A DNA stretch of 64,000 nucleotides from Lichenostomus cassidix (GCA_008360975.2 CM039183.1:40229850-40293849), one strand, 5' to 3'. Positions 38,410 through 52,310 are shown, counted from the first letter of the stretch. The notes: generated by a model not told the origin, from the letters alone. Program-made: numbers and translations.

Positions 38410-41400
38410 CATCTCCCAGATAGCTCAGACATTTCTGTGAATGAAACAAGGCAGAAAAGTGTGCTGCCTTCTGACATAAGCTGACTGAGCAGAGCTAGTA
38501 GCACTGTGCTGTGGAGAAAGAACCAGGCAGAGATGTGGGCAGTCCGTCTTGCAATGTCCCTGTGGAAATTCACCTTCTCCCCCAAATCTGGCTTTGGGAA
38601 TGCGTTTGAACCTACCAAGAACTGACTTGCTGGAGCACTCCATATGCATTTTCTTACAGACGGCAAGCACCAGCCTGATACCAAGGAGTCTGTCCTCATT
38701 TGTGTGCATCACAGCAAGCCTGAGCTCCTACAGCAACGGTGCTCCCCTTGATGTGAACTCAGTGGGCAAGAGGATCAACCAGAATGGGGGATGAGGACCA
38801 CAGGCTGGCAGGGCAAGGACCAGAAAGGTAAACCAGCAATTACAGCAGAGTCCCAATGTGGTAAGGAGACCAGGATTTAGTAAAACTGGGAATTACGGAG
38901 CTTAAGATAGAGAAGAAAACACTGGGATGGGCAGTGCCATTCACAGAGATGCTGAATTTCCTACCCCTGCACATTTCAATATGCCTTTGCACCTGTGTCC
39001 CATAGCTAGTGCACACTACAGTGCACCCAGACATTCTGCAGAGCCATGAGCTTCCCCACTGCCTGTCAGGGATGGGTGCTAAGGGGAGAAAAGGCTGACA
39101 CCAAGGAGACCAACATCCAGAGAATATGTTCCAGTGAGCAAGGGGTTAATGCTAGTCAGATCTCTCACACAGGTGTAGTGAGTCAGGACCAGAATTGATG
39201 GCTGTCAAGGAGGGAATACAGGAAACTTTCACACTTTAGGAAGGAAGACAGAGGGGAGAAAGGATTGTTTTCATTTTCAATGAACATAGAGTTTTGTCCA
39301 TCAAAACAGGGATTTCACCTCACTTTTTAATGAGTCCGTCAAAGGCTCCTTTTTTTTCACACACTTTTCCACTGTGCAGACACAGCCCTGAAAGCTTCTT
39401 GTAACTTTTCCCTACCTGCTTGCACAGTTGTCATCCCACCACGACCTCATGACCCTCTGTCAGGTTCAGTGGGGGAGAAGGAGCTTTATGATGTTTTCAC
39501 ATCACAGACACCTTAGTGAAGCTTCAGCTGCAATGGCTGGGCTGCTAGAAGCAAAAAAAGGTTGTTCAAAAGAGACTTTATATGCCTCTGTTGATGGTTG
39601 TGTGAATGCTACTAATTTTTCTGTTTGTGTGTGATTATTTGTGAGACTAAGAAAGGAGCCAGTACTGAAGGTGATAGAGCTCAGAAGAGCTTCTTCCACA
39701 ATGAGTCCCTGCAGTGCCTGATCCGTGGGTGATTAGTACTCCTGCACTTTGCCTTGTCTGGAAACCTTCTCTGCTCTGGTCTCAGCTGTTTCCATAGTCT
39801 TCCTAAGAAGAGGGGTTGTTTATTCATACTTGGGTAGCCTTCTCAGAAATAGGCAATGAGGATTTCCAAATCATGCTGGTGATGACAATAAATTCCCAAA
39901 TTCACTGGATGTGTTTTGTATACTGTTCACTTGTGATAGCAGCCTGACTTTAGAGGAAAACAACTTCTGTCATTGAACAGCAATACTTAATCAGGATAGA
40001 GTTTAGCTACAAGGCTGTCCCATGCCACAGCTCAACTACAATATATTCAGCTAAAGAGGCAGGATTCAGCACCTCCAGATGAAGGAGCAACACTCTAGCA
40101 CCAGGAAATTAATGGCCAGAGACTACAAGATATACCTGTTTTATTTAAAACATTAAAATGTTTAAAATATTTCTATATTATTAAATAACAATTTTGCTCA
40201 GAGCTGTTAATAGGGCAGAGCAAGGTAAGCTGAGTAGACCCATCTCAGCCCATGCCTACACTGCACCTGATACCCAAGTCCAAAGCCCTGACAGCCATAT
40301 GAGAAACAGGCTTCTCTGAAGCAGCCTGATGGGGATGAAGCGATCACGCCCTACAGAACAGCAATTCAAATTCAGCAAAGGTCTGAGGTGATTTTTGCTG
40401 CCAGAGGAAAACATACATTTGCACAGAGTCACCAGTTACACCAGTTCCACGCCTGTCTGCCTGGGGTGTGACAGACGGGACAGACCTGCGTGCCCAGAGG
40501 CCACTGTGGGGCCATGGCTTGTCATGTGTGCCTAGAGAGTGGCAAACGGGGTGGGCAGACAGAGGGGCTGAGACCCTTTGCCCCCCCCTCGCACTGCACA
40601 GCCCTCCCCAGGCAGCTGAGGCTGCAGGGCTGAGGCCATATATGGAGCAGAGAGCAAACACGGAGAGTGTGACTTTAAATGCCTGAAGCCTGAATTGCTG
40701 CTGCTTTCTTGGAAGTTGCGTGCTGTACTTCCCGGGTGAGCGGCATGCTGACAAACAGCGTGACTGGCAGTTCTGAGAAACAAAGAGAATGCATCTGTAA
40801 GTTGCTGAGTTGCTCAACCTTTGCTGTGGTTTGGCAAAAAAAATATGTAGGAAATTCTTACTACTAGCTGTAAAGTGATGGACAAGTCAACTTGGGAGCA
40901 AGGTATATTGGGAACATCTTAACATGTGAAGGAAAGGGGGAGCATGGGAGCCAGGTTTTAACCAGAGGTGAGAAATGTTGCATGTCACAAAGAACAAGAC
41001 AATTTGCAGGGATGGGGACTGCAACATCTCAGCTGACAGCATCTGAAAGTCATCCTCCTGATCCTCTTCTGCTCCCACAGTTTTCCTAACCTCACTTTCC
41101 CCTCAGTGATGTGTCTCAGGTGCTGTATAATGACCCCCCAATCCCCTTCAATATTCAGAAGTTTAGTGGAAGCTGCAAGAGTTAGATCTTCCCCACATCC
41201 AGTTAAATGTAAGAAGTCCATGAGGAAGGACCACAGTGCAGAGTCACAGCAGCCAGTGGAGATGGAGCAGGTGTGTGGATGAGAGCACTCATGTCTAATG
41301 ACACTGAGGGAAGCATGGAAGTACAAGGCACCCTCTAGTCTTTCCAAACAAGGGAACTTGAAGTGCTCAATGAGGAGACAACTGACCACACTGTCAATGA

Positions 41401-42879
41401 TAGCTGAAGCCAGACAAATGATTGCTGTAGTGGACTCCATGCTGGAGTGGTACCAAAGGAGTTGTAAGAACCAGAGTTGCCTTCACCTGCACTTCCCATG
41501 GCCTGGGATCTCCCTCAGAGTTATCTCTATGTTCACCAAATTATCTGGATCACTTGAAGAGCTGTAAAGCCATAGCTGGAAACTATGTTCAGCCCCCAAA
41601 ATGTGAGATTCTGAGAGCCATGCCCTACTCCAAGTGCGAATGTCAAAGCACACACACAGCTGGAAGGAGCCTGGCGAACCAGGCTGCTGCCTCAAGGGGA
41701 TTTTCTTCCTCTAGTTATCACAGGAGAGAAGAGGGTCCTTTCATAGTCCTCTGTGCTCCTTTCCCCAAACAGCTGTCAGTGCCTCATGTTTTAGCCAGCT
41801 ACTTTGCAATAAGAAACACCTTTCCAAGCCTACCCTCACTTCATGTGTGCAGTGCCAGCTGTCAGAGAAAAACATGTAGTTTTTTTCCCCTGCCCTGTGG
41901 GCTATGCATGCTGAGTCTGGTCCTTCCAGCCTTGGCTAGCTCAAGAGAAATAGGATTGAATGCAAAGACACAAACCTTGGCACTGAGGCCCAGAAGGTGT
42001 CCTGTTCTAGAGCTGGAGGAGCGTCTGCCTTGACGTGCATAGCTAACAAGTGTGTCCTGTTGAGTCCCTTCCCCAGCAGCCTTGAGGATATGGTCTTGAC
42101 TTTAACATGACCTAGTCATGCCTCTTGCCTGACTCCTGCATTGTTTCAAAGGCAGAATCCGAAGATTTGCTGTCACTTTAAAGCATTCGTCATCCTCTAC
42201 CGCTCAGTCATTCTGCCACGGGGCTTGGGGGCAGCCTGAGCGTGATGCAGCAGTTCAGCTGCCTCAGGGCAGCAGATGCAATCTCTCTCCGGCACGTTCA
42301 GGTCTTGTTTGCGGTCAAACCTCGGCTCGTGCTGCATGCAGATGGTGGCATGCACCCACAGGAATCTGCTTAACAAATACACACCTTGCCAGCTGGCAGG
42401 CAAAGGGATTTTGGGGTGGAAAGGTGTGGAGCAGCAGCCATCACGCTTCTTACTTCCTGTCCAGCAAGCTGTCCGGCTCTGCAGCCACTCTCAAAGGCTG
42501 TGGGCAGTCAGGCAGACACTGCCTGCAGAAAACAAGCCCCACTTCCCCGAACATGGCTGTCGGTACCCAGCAGAGATGCTGAAATTCACCTGGACCCCAG
42601 GTGGCTGCAGACTGCAGGACTGCAAATGCCCGGATGCAACCTTTCCGGTGGCTGCCTCCATGCTGGGGCTGGCTGGCAGAGCTGCCGTGGCCAGCTCTCC
42701 AGCCTCACCACGAAGCAGCCTCACACCCAGCCAGCTATCCCTTCCTCTCAGAAGGCTGCTCTGGCTGCTCCTGAGCGGCTGCCCGAGCAGCATGAGGCAG
42801 AACCGTGGCAGAGATGGAGGCACAAGGGCCCGATGTTATTGACTCCAGCCAGCAAGCGGGCAGTGTAATCTGTCTGCTT

Positions 42880-43040
42880 TTGTTCCGTTCGCTTGGTGGT
42901 GTGCTCTCATTAGCCCCCCACCAACAGTCAACCTGTCAGCAGGTCTGCGCTCCAACTGCCTGACCTCTGACTTCCACTCATTCTTCCACAAATTAATTTC
43001 CCAAATTGACAAATTAAAGTGCACAGTATGCCCAAGGTCA
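42880..43040. promoter_or_regulatory. weak candidate conserved noncoding element
   Basis: A CpG-keeping start (TTCCGTTCGCTTGG) is followed by CATTAGCC, ACAAATTAATTTCCCAAATT and GACAAATTAAAGTGC words, AT-rich cores of homeodomain type. It sits directly before the G-run array. Enhancer function is inferred from texture only. Confidence 0.2.
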
Positions 43041-43079
43041 CTAAATCACACTGGGTTCTGGTAAATGTCAACTAGCGTC

Positions 43080-43152
43080 GAGGGGAGAAAAAAAAAAGGG
43101 AAAAATAGGGGGAGGGAAGGGATAGAGGGTAAAAAGGGATAAAGGGGAAAAT
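43080..43152 (+). repeat. polypurine tract with seven-run G-quadruplex pattern
   Basis: The plus strand is almost pure purine. G-runs of three or more lie at 43098-43100, 43108-43112, 43114-43116, 43119-43121, 43127-43129, 43136-43138 and 43144-43147, every spacer being 1-7 nt. Any four consecutive runs meet the usual G-quadruplex definition, and the mirror-like purine content would also suit triplex formation. An A10 run lies just upstream. No gene or promoter adjoins it. Confidence 0.85.
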
Positions 43153-43849
43153 AGCATATTTGTTTGAAAGAAATGGGCAAAAACTCTGAACTGTAGTTTC
43201 TGATTTGCAGAGGATGTTGCTGTGTGAGAGCAATTAAAATGGAGGCTAACGACTCACCCAGCACACAAGAAGGGCTGAAACATGGCAGGCCAGATCCTTC
43301 TGCTCCATTAGGTCACCCTGATGACTTCCCAAAGTGGCCTTGGCTGGCCCACAAAAATGGTGAAACTGTGAAGCCTGGGCTGGGTCTCATCTCTCTTGCT
43401 GTGCCACCACACTGCCATGTTGTCATTAAGCTTTTCCTGATTCCTGTCAATCGAATGGGAATGCCAGCCAGAGGCTGGGCACAGATGTTGGGCAAGCCAG
43501 TGCACACAGTTACCCAGGGAGAGGGCAGGAAGGTAGACTGACACAAGGAAGCCCCAGGGAGGGAAGAGCATTTACCATTGCACCAAGCCCTGTTGAGCCT
43601 TGGGTGCCAGCCAGCAAAACATAGCCATGAGGGACCTGCAGGGACATCAACGCCATGACCCTGTTGCCACTGTCACCACTTTGTACAATCCTTCCCACAG
43701 GCCAAATTAATGCCTTTCTGCCATGCCCCCTGCCCATGAGTGACCAGCAACCCTGCAATCCTCAGTGTATCCATGGTCAATTTGTATTTGTTTGTGTGCC
43801 AACATTGTCTTGAGCTGAACTCGTGCTTTCCTCTCCATTGTATTTACAC

Positions 43850-44740
43850 ACTGCTTATTTAAAGAAAGCCCCTGTGTCACCTCGCAGCTGCCACTCACTG
43901 GGTGATGGAGACCAGAGCTGATCCAATCCCCTGATGCTCCTAATGGCCTGTCTCTGCACCTGCGCTGGCAGGGCTTCATCTTTCCTGGCCACGGCAGACA
44001 GCAGTGCTCCAGGGGAGATCTCACCCTTCTCCAGTGGCATAAATACTTCCCTGCCTCTTGGGAGGACTGTGACTCATTTACCCTACGCTCACATTTGTCT
44101 TTTTCATGGTGGCATGATATCTCTGCTTCTTAGTTACCCCATCAACTAATACACCCAGGTCTTTCTCTTCTACGCTTGTTTTGAGCTGATAAGCTTCCAG
44201 CTTATAGTGGAAATTCATGTTATTAGTCCCTAAGTGCATGACCTTGCACTCTGGAATATTGAATTTCATCCCATTTCTATTAGCCCAGCCCTCAAGGTCA
44301 GTCAATGCTTCCTGTATCATACCCTGATCTTGCATAATAACTATAGTCCCAAACTTACTGTCATCTACAAATTTCATCCACATACTCCTACCTTACATTG
44401 TGAAGCCATACTGAAAATATTAAGCAGAATCAGACCCAAGATTATCCTTGAGCAACTGCACAAGCAGTCCCCTCCTCCAGGGTGATCATGCCAACATCAC
44501 TTGTATTCATCCCTTCCTTAGCCAGACCTCCACACACTGTTCTTCTGCCTATCATCCCCCACTGAATAAATAATTTCCCATGTGGCATCATATCAAATGC
44601 TTCGCTGATAGTCAGATAAATCAGCCATGTTTCCTTTACGAGGAAAATCAATTAGCTTTCTCTGATAAGATATCAGATCTTCTGACACAATTCACCTTTG
44701 ATAAAACCAGGCAGCATACAGCCTTGCTTTCTGTGCCCTT
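43850..44740 (-). mobile_element. decayed CR1 LINE, reverse-transcriptase region
   Basis: Read on the minus strand from about 44740 down to 43850, the order of motifs is that of the CR1 ORF2 reverse transcriptase. A PGFIKGELCQK-like stretch near 44730-44700 comes first, then SEAFDMMPHGKL (44610-44570; the family has a SKAFD motif), then VAQG followed after a frame break by ILGLILLNIF (about 44450-44410). Next comes KFVDDSKFG (44375-44350; the two catalytic aspartates of the FADD box survive), then a CKVMHLGTNN and EKDLGVLVD block (about 44250-44140). Last, after a short deletion, VRSPLEHC and VQRQAIRSIRGLDQL lead to LRGD (44035-43870). Several frameshifts and stops make it dead. ORF1, endonuclease and 3' tail are not visible, so it is a truncated, old copy. 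Confidence 0.88.
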
Positions 44741-47700
44741 TTTTCTTTCCTCTACAGACCCCAAAGATGTTTGCCTTGCACAGAGAGCTGATGAAAGCAC
44801 ACTGGCCATGCAGACAAAAGCAGCAATCGTTGTCCCATTAGTGGTGTTTTCATCGTCGGAGGACACAAGAAAGAGAGTGCCACTGTGGCAGTGATCCTTC
44901 CTCTGCCCTGCTTTCTGCTTCCCTTCCCCTTGCACAGTGTGGAAGTGGCAGCATTTGGCACAACCCCTGTCCAAATCAAGGTATTGTACACTACCAACAA
45001 TTGGTGTTCATTAGAAACACTAAAGAGCAGACTTAGACTAGACACTCCTGTTCCATTCTCCCTGCACATGGCACTTCGTGGTCCTGCTGAAATTCCTGGT
45101 ACTGTTCATAGAGTAAACTCTTACTCTATAAACTGGGTTCAGTGGCCGCCATCTGGAGCAATTTTATGGTTTGCCTGAGTTGTTTCCATGATCAGTATGG
45201 ACAGAGGTCAGCAAATATGAGAACTCGGCCTATATTTGTTATCCTCATTGTTTTTGTTGCTTATCAGAGCACTCTCCCAAGGAGTTATGCTTTCAGTAGG
45301 CTCCACTGTAGGGTTGTTCCCTTAACAGACATACAGTCAGTGCCATCCTATCATTCAGGAAGTCACTGAGAAGCTGAGAACTGAGGTTTTACTCTTCCTG
45401 CATCAAGACAAAACCACCAATCTGTGATTACTTGAAACAATTTTCTGACCCTACAGGGCTCAGTTCTGCACAGCCTGCTGTACTGGGAAAGAGATATGGA
45501 ACAAGACTTAGGGCACTATAGGCAGGATATGAAATGTTGTAACCCTGATGGGCAGAGATTATTCCATGGCTGTATTGTGGTTCTGTGAAAGGTATCCCTG
45601 CATCACTCACTCTGTAAGCAAAGAACAAGGAGAAATGACAGCGCTCATCCCCTCCCAGCTTCTCCTTTTTAGGCATCAGTCCCAACAGCACAAGGGAAAA
45701 ATTGGGTGTTCTCCCTCTGAGGTGAAGCAATGGTTCTTGAAGGAAAGCATGGAAATACATTCTCCTAACTATTAGAGGGAAGCACTATGGTTTTGAACAG
45801 AAATCTCTCTGTGTTCCCCTGCCCACCAAGTCTCTCCTCTGACTTGCAGGAGGGTAGGCACTTCCTGCTCCTCTCTGTCATGGGCACTTGGAGCTCAGTA
45901 GGGAGAGACATGGACTCTGCCTGTAAATGCTCAACATTTGCCACATCAAAAAACTAATCAGTCAAATAGTCCTGTATATTTTTATGTGTTTGAATAAAAG
46001 ATGGAATATTCCTATCAGATGTCTGAGAGGAATTTTTATGCATCTTAACTCCCTTGCACCAGCATGTAATCTGGGTTAAAGATCAGCAGAATAAAGTCCT
46101 TACTCATCTAAGCATAGTCGGGCAGGTATGAATCTGTGCATTTCACATGGAAACTGCTTTCTTCTTCGCTGCTCCCACCTGGTAAAATGCAGAGTAAAAG
46201 CAAATCAGCATCTGAAGAATTTTGTTGGTCTTGGGAGGGGAATTTTACTATGGTTTATCTGCTTCTCTGTAACAGTGACATTGTACCTCTCCAGCTAGCA
46301 GTTCAGCTCATGAAATGTGCTCATCTGAGTAAAATATTGTCATCACCCAGACGTTTCAGTGTTACTTTTAAGACAACTAATTGATTCTGCTGCTCTGATA
46401 TCCCATTGCAAGGGATTCCAGAGCCTAGAAACATTAACAGGCAAATGCTCTGGCACCAGCTGTCTTAAGCCTAAATCTAGTCTCCACCAAAAGGCTGGCA
46501 TTAGATGTCTTCTCATTTTACATGTTTGCATTTTTAAAACAACATTCCACAGTTTTGAGGCTACTGAAGGCTGGCTGAAGAATCAATTTGGTGACCTACA
46601 ATCTGAGGCTTACCCCAGGAGAAGAAAAGCAATGACCACAACAGAAAAGAAAGCTGTAAGTTATTCTTTGCATCAGCTCTGGAGAGTGTGCACCTCCCAG
46701 GACATGGACATAAACTAGTATAACCATTTCATTTATTCTTCTGGGTCCAGGGACCTGTCCAATCTAAGTAAAGGAGGGTGTTTTGTTTCATGTGTTGGTT
46801 GAAACACGTGAAAATTCTATCCTTTCCTTTTAATACTGCATGCTGCTGCACTTACCTTGCTGCTCCTCATGACAACGATGTTCTCCTGCATGCTGCCTTA
46901 CCACAAACCACACTGGGCAAACAGGAAAGGCAGACACAAGAGGACAAGTCTTTTACAACAACTATTTAGCCAACACACCTTGAAATCCCAAAGCACTAAC
47001 CAGAATCACCTCTCCCATCTTGTAACACCTAGTGATGTTAATTTAAGAGAGATCAAGCCTCACTCCCTCATCCTCATGTCCCTTTTCACAAAACACGGGA
47101 AGTGAAAACCACAAACCACAGAGAATGTAACAATATTCAACCAGGCAACCAATTTAAACCTCTAGCTTGGAGCTAGAGCTGTCAGGGACACACTCTAGAT
47201 TTACTCTAGTGCATGTGAAATCAGCATTTCAACCTGTTTCTTTCACAGCAGTCTGCTAGCGGTGATTAGACTCTACACCTGGGATTTGCTGCTTTCAGTG
47301 TTGTAAAAAAAAGCAGAAAAAAAGCAAATGCAGAAGTGAAACACATGCACAGTAAAGAAAGGCAAGATCATTTATTATAACCAAAACTTTGCACTTCATG
47401 TCACCAAGTGGACTTGTCAGTCTCACATGCACAGCCAAGGAAATCAACCCTAGACCCCAGAAATTACGCTACATATCATATAACCTGCTGGCATATTAAT
47501 ACCCTTTCCTTTTAAAATCTTTGCTCTCCCTGTGGAGCCTGCCCTCTCACTGGGGATCAGACTGACACATTATAGGCTCAGTTTTCTTTCTGAGCTGACA
47601 ACTCATCCAGGAAGAGCTGGCTAGGATGTCAGTCTTTGGAGGGTACATAGAAAATTCCACTGTGCAATTTGCATATCATCACTTTACTGGAAGGTATCGT

Positions 47701-48704
47701 AAGAAGAAATAAATATTTCTCTCTAATAGGGAAATACCTTCAGCTTTTAGCCAGCATATCACATGTGAATTTAAAAAAAATAATAAATTTGTGCTGAGTT
47801 TCACTATGTGACTATCTTCTCAATAATGCTGAGCTGAGAAAAAGCCAGTGCAGAAACAACCACTTTGGGCATCTCCCTTTCCCCTTCTCCCCACATCTAT
47901 TTATGGAAATTGAAATATAGTCCTTATTTTAGGTGACTCCAGTTGTTAACTTTTGGAAGCTTCCTGAAAAGCTGCCTATAAAAAAAGAACTCAGTATAAA
48001 ACAAAGTCTAGAAAGATGAAATAAGTAACAGAAAACCCAAGAAATCGATTAGTTGCTTCCACAATGTTCTCAATGAGTAGACTTTGATCACAGAAAAATG
48101 ATTACTGAAAATGATAAATTGTGGGGTTTTTAAACAGAGCAGATGATTACATAATTAGGGCAATATAATATCACCTCATAGTTATACTAGACCAACCATC
48201 TTGTAAGTATTTTTACCATGCAACAGAGGCTTCATTTCTCCAATCAATTTAAGTATACACTTCATGGACCTAGAATTAAATAAACTCAGAGGTAGAGCTA
48301 CACCTGGACACCAGAAGCCACATCCTCATACCAGTGACCTTCTCAAGGGAGCCCCCTCATAGAAGCCCACACTGACTGGTGTCTGGGAAACATGTGCCTC
48401 TCTTCTCCACAGGTGGGTCCTCTAAACTCAGCAATGAGAGCAAAGTCCACATACAGGTCAGCTACTACTGGGGTCTAATTTACAAACCAGCCTTTGGATG
48501 ATGTCTGTGGTCAAGACAGGGATGAGCAAAAGTCACCTTCCAGGGCTGCAAACCCTCAGCTTGGTCCCAGGACCTCAGCAGACCTAGCAAGCAGCCCAGT
48601 AGCACATGGAGATAGGAAAACCACTACAAGCAGCTGTGGAGAGAACATGCTCTAACACAGAAACCTTGACACATCGTTTGGGCAGTGTCCACTCCACCTA
48701 ATTT

Positions 48705-48727
48705 AAAAAAAAAAAAAAAAAAAAAAA
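48705..48727 (+). repeat. A23 homopolymer
   Basis: Twenty-three uninterrupted A. It could be the tail of a retroposed transcript, but I recognise no upstream cDNA-like sequence, and CR1 elements do not end in poly(A). It may be simple slippage; the length is likely to be unreliable in an assembly. Confidence 0.9.
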
Positions 48728-51700
48728 CTAGCAAGGTTATGATTTTGTCATCTTCCACAATTCCCTACCTCATACCACTCTAAAAAGACAGAGTTCTCTC
48801 ACCTGATAAAAAACAGAGCTGATAAAATGGGCTATTTGCACCTTCTCAAACACCACCATATTCCCCCATAATGCCTATCAGAATTCAGCCCTCAGTCAGT
48901 GACTTGGACAAATTTGCAAGGGACAGGCCATAAAAGTTTTAAAAAGTGAAGAATTTTCTACCTACATTCTGTGTTTATTCTATGATCTATTTGTACATGT
49001 TTTGGAGCTTCTTTCACAGGAAAGGTATTACCTTTCAGAGACTTATCACCAGGAAAGCAAGCACTTTAAAGTTAACTCAAACTTGGGTTATCTGGACAGA
49101 TGGAGGATCAGAGATTTATGAGCTCTTTTCTCCCAACTTTTATTGAGCAATATCATTTCTCCTTAGAGTTATTTGCAGAAGTGGAACTGGGTGACTTTCC
49201 AGGGGTCTTGCTATTTTCTCTGGAGAGCAATGCCCATATGACCACACAATGCTTAAAAAAACAGCATGACTTAACGTCAAGGAGGGATAGCTGAGTGCCC
49301 AAGAAGAGTTTCTTGCATTTTTCATCTTAAAAATGTGGTGTGTTCCAAGTTAAATCCTTTCACCTGCATTCTTCTATCCATAAAGCAGGAAGTAAGAAGG
49401 CTGTGGTTCCCAAAAGTAGCTTTACATACAGACACAATCCTCCACATCTGGGACCATCCAGAGGTTTTCAGCCCGGCTGCTCTGAATCCACCTGTCTCAA
49501 TGGCTTTGTCCTGATTTTGACACTTTTTTGATGCAGTCCTTTTGTCACTTTCCTACTGGCCAGGTCATTAAGGGCTTGACTTGTGTCAGGCAAAAGCATT
49601 TTAGAACCTCATTCCAGATCTCTGGAACACTGTACATGGCTATCACAGCTGGGTGAACAAGGACACAGCTACAAGCTGATGATAGAACCTTTCCTCTCAT
49701 TCACTGAATATCAGGTAAGTCCACGTCTCTTCAGCTAGTTAATTTCTGTGAGAAGACTTTTTTTCTCAACACTTAAATAAAAATGACCCCTATGTCAATT
49801 AACTGACTAGTAATGACTGTACCTTCCTTCCAGTTTCTCTCCTGTTATCATTTGTGGCCAAAAGAAGCCATGCAGATTTAATCAGTGAAGATAAAATGTT
49901 GTGGGAAGTTCTGTATCCATGACATTTCTGTTGTTCTCCAAGGATCCCTTTCAGAGGTTCTCCTAATGTTATGAAGTTGCATTCTTCATGTTTAGGGGCA
50001 TCCTTCAAGTTTAGGGGATGGTATGTTAGCCTGCATTTCATGCGTTTATTTTTTCCTAGAGGGCATAATCTGGTCCATGGTGTTTTCCCTGTACAGTAAG
50101 ATCATACCACCTTTGAGGAGGAGCTGGGACTTCAGACAGAAAATCTCTGAATGGTAATTAAGTACTTTTCAGTAACAGCTATGGTTGGCTATGTAGTTTC
50201 ATCCTCAGATGAATCATCCTCAAGAGTAAACACCCTGGGTGGGGCATAGATGGGTCTCCCTCCTAATTCTCACTGTCAGTGCTTTGAATATTGGCGTGTT
50301 TTGATTTTTAAAACATATGTCTAACAAATGTAACAGTGATAATGAGGAACATGTCAATCTGCCATGTTTCCCGTTCAAATTTCCGTTTTCATTTCTAAAG
50401 TTCAAGTACATCTTGATCCCCACAAGATAAACATGAGCAAGTACAACAGAAGCGTGAAGAGGTGAGAGCTCCGAGCTGCAAGGAAAACTAGAACCACTGC
50501 ACAACACAGCACAGCACTGCACAACTTATCTGCTGGGGGATAAGACTCACCCAGCAGTCCCATGCCACCGTGATGAACCAGTTAGTTTGAAAGACCTGGT
50601 CCTCAGTTTTGTCAGGGCCTGTGCACCTCCCTAATGAGCCTTGTTGTGTTCAGTGGCTAATAGATTTGCTTTCTGCTGCCGAAAAAACAGTGAAAGTTTC
50701 TGTGGTCAAAATCTCCACTTCCCTCTCATACCCCAAATGCACCTAACAATTTTTTTAAACTTACTCGAGTACCAAGGACCACATAAGCTGATGTTTTAAG
50801 TATATGAACTGCTGTGTGTTCTGTCCTTGTTGCGCAGACTCTTGCCTGCTTCAGTGGATGATGCTGAGACCTCCCAGTCAGCACAGGGCACTACCACACA
50901 TAACATGAACACACATGCCATCCTTCCATGCAGGAGGGCGATGTTTCAGGAAAGAGATGATAGAGAGACAGTTTACTCTCTTTCAAACACAATATGCATG
51001 CAGAAGCCTCCTCTATCACCAGCCACACAGCTAAAATTTTACCAACATGAAAATGCTGTCCCAGTCTCTTAGAACATACTCTTCAGCTTTTTTAACAAAA
51101 AGAGAACACTTTGAGTCATTCTTTCAACCACAGGCCAGTTCGTAGAGTTTGTGAGTCGATTAGATCAGCCCATCCTGACATACTTTTCTGCAGTTTTGAT
51201 TCTGAGAACATCTTTACTAAACTTAAGACTAGAAATTATAAGAAATAGAAAAATCTTGGGGGGCAGGGAAAGGGTTATGAGAGGTATATTCAGAGGTTTC
51301 AGAAGAGTGGAAAACAGCTATAGAAAAGTTGATTTGTCTTGCCAAAAGCCCTGATGAAAAATTACAGTTCCAATATCACGGTAGTAAAGGCAAGGAGATA
51401 AAATATGAAAGTGCTATAAAGAGATTACTTTTGAGATGAAATGTTGTCCTGCTTGCCACAATCATGAGTAGTTGAAGCAACCAAATTCTGTCTATTGCCA
51501 ACGGGTTGGAATAGATACGGACAGTTCATTTAAGCTATTGTTCATCTATTCATGGCAACCTTTGAGACCAACCAACCTTCTGATAAGCAGCATTATCTAC
51601 TAACATAAGTTACTCCTTGTCCTTCTTACAATTGTGCATTTCAGGAGGAGGCAGTGCCACAGTGCCAGCCAGCATTGTCTCTTCTCCCAAAGGAGATTCA

Positions 51701-52310
51701 GTCATTATTGGTAGTTTTGACAATCCTCCCATTTTCATATAATCAGAGATGGTTTCCACTGTCCTCAGCTGTTCTTTTTCAGTCTAAAAAGCCCAAATAA
51801 CCAGCCTAAGAAATGGGTTAAAGACTTTTGTTTCCTATCCCAGCTCTACCAGTGCTGGGATTTTTTCACAGCTCTTAAGTCCAGTGCATAGGTGTCCAGT
51901 GTCATTTGGGATGTCTGGGCATCCAGCACATCTGGGAAGCAGCTGAACCCTTTGGGAGTTGGATGCCAAGTGGGTGTGGGGAACTGGGTGCCCCTGTGTA
52001 GGTACTACATTTCTTCCTCCCTCTGAGCTGAGCTACCAGCCTCTAAGTAACCAGCCATTCCTACTCTAAAAACGTTGATGATGTCTTTTAAAAAAACTTC
52101 TGTACTTCAGAATAATCTTGTCTTATAACTCTTGACAAGCCCTGATTAAGCACTTTCTCAGCCCTGTAACTGCAGGAAACATTAAATATCAAAAGAGCAA
52201 GTATCAAGACAAAACTATAGAATCTGGCAATGGAGCACCCAAAATCCCCATCCATTTACAACAACAACCCTTTATCATTAACAATGAAATTTCCTCTTTC
52301 CAGTCCTTAA

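Larger units (their letters stand above)
38410..43849. other. noncoding block, no gene recognised
   Basis: Contains the longest open frames of the window (plus 42276-42842, 188 codons; plus 41554-42033, 159; minus 40344-40817, 157; minus 40985-41440, 151), but they overlap frames on the opposite strand and show no domain, repeat or signal peptide I recognise. 42160-42420 retains several CpGs. The region 41.0-41.6 kb might be an old retroposed sequence, but I could not match it to any family. Confidence 0.5.

Noticed and set aside
40985..41440. 151-codon minus-strand frame, possible old retroposed gene
   Set aside because: No recognisable protein family, overlaps plus-strand frame 41298-41567, and no poly(A) or repeat borders were seen.
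42276..42842. 188-codon plus-strand open frame, the longest in the window
   Set aside because: It starts at ATG but lies in GC-rich DNA, is overlapped by a 160-codon frame on the same strand and a 110-codon frame on the other, and has no domain or family resemblance.
48705..48727. Poly(A) tail of a processed pseudogene
   Set aside because: No gene-like sequence is recognisable upstream and no target-site duplication was found.
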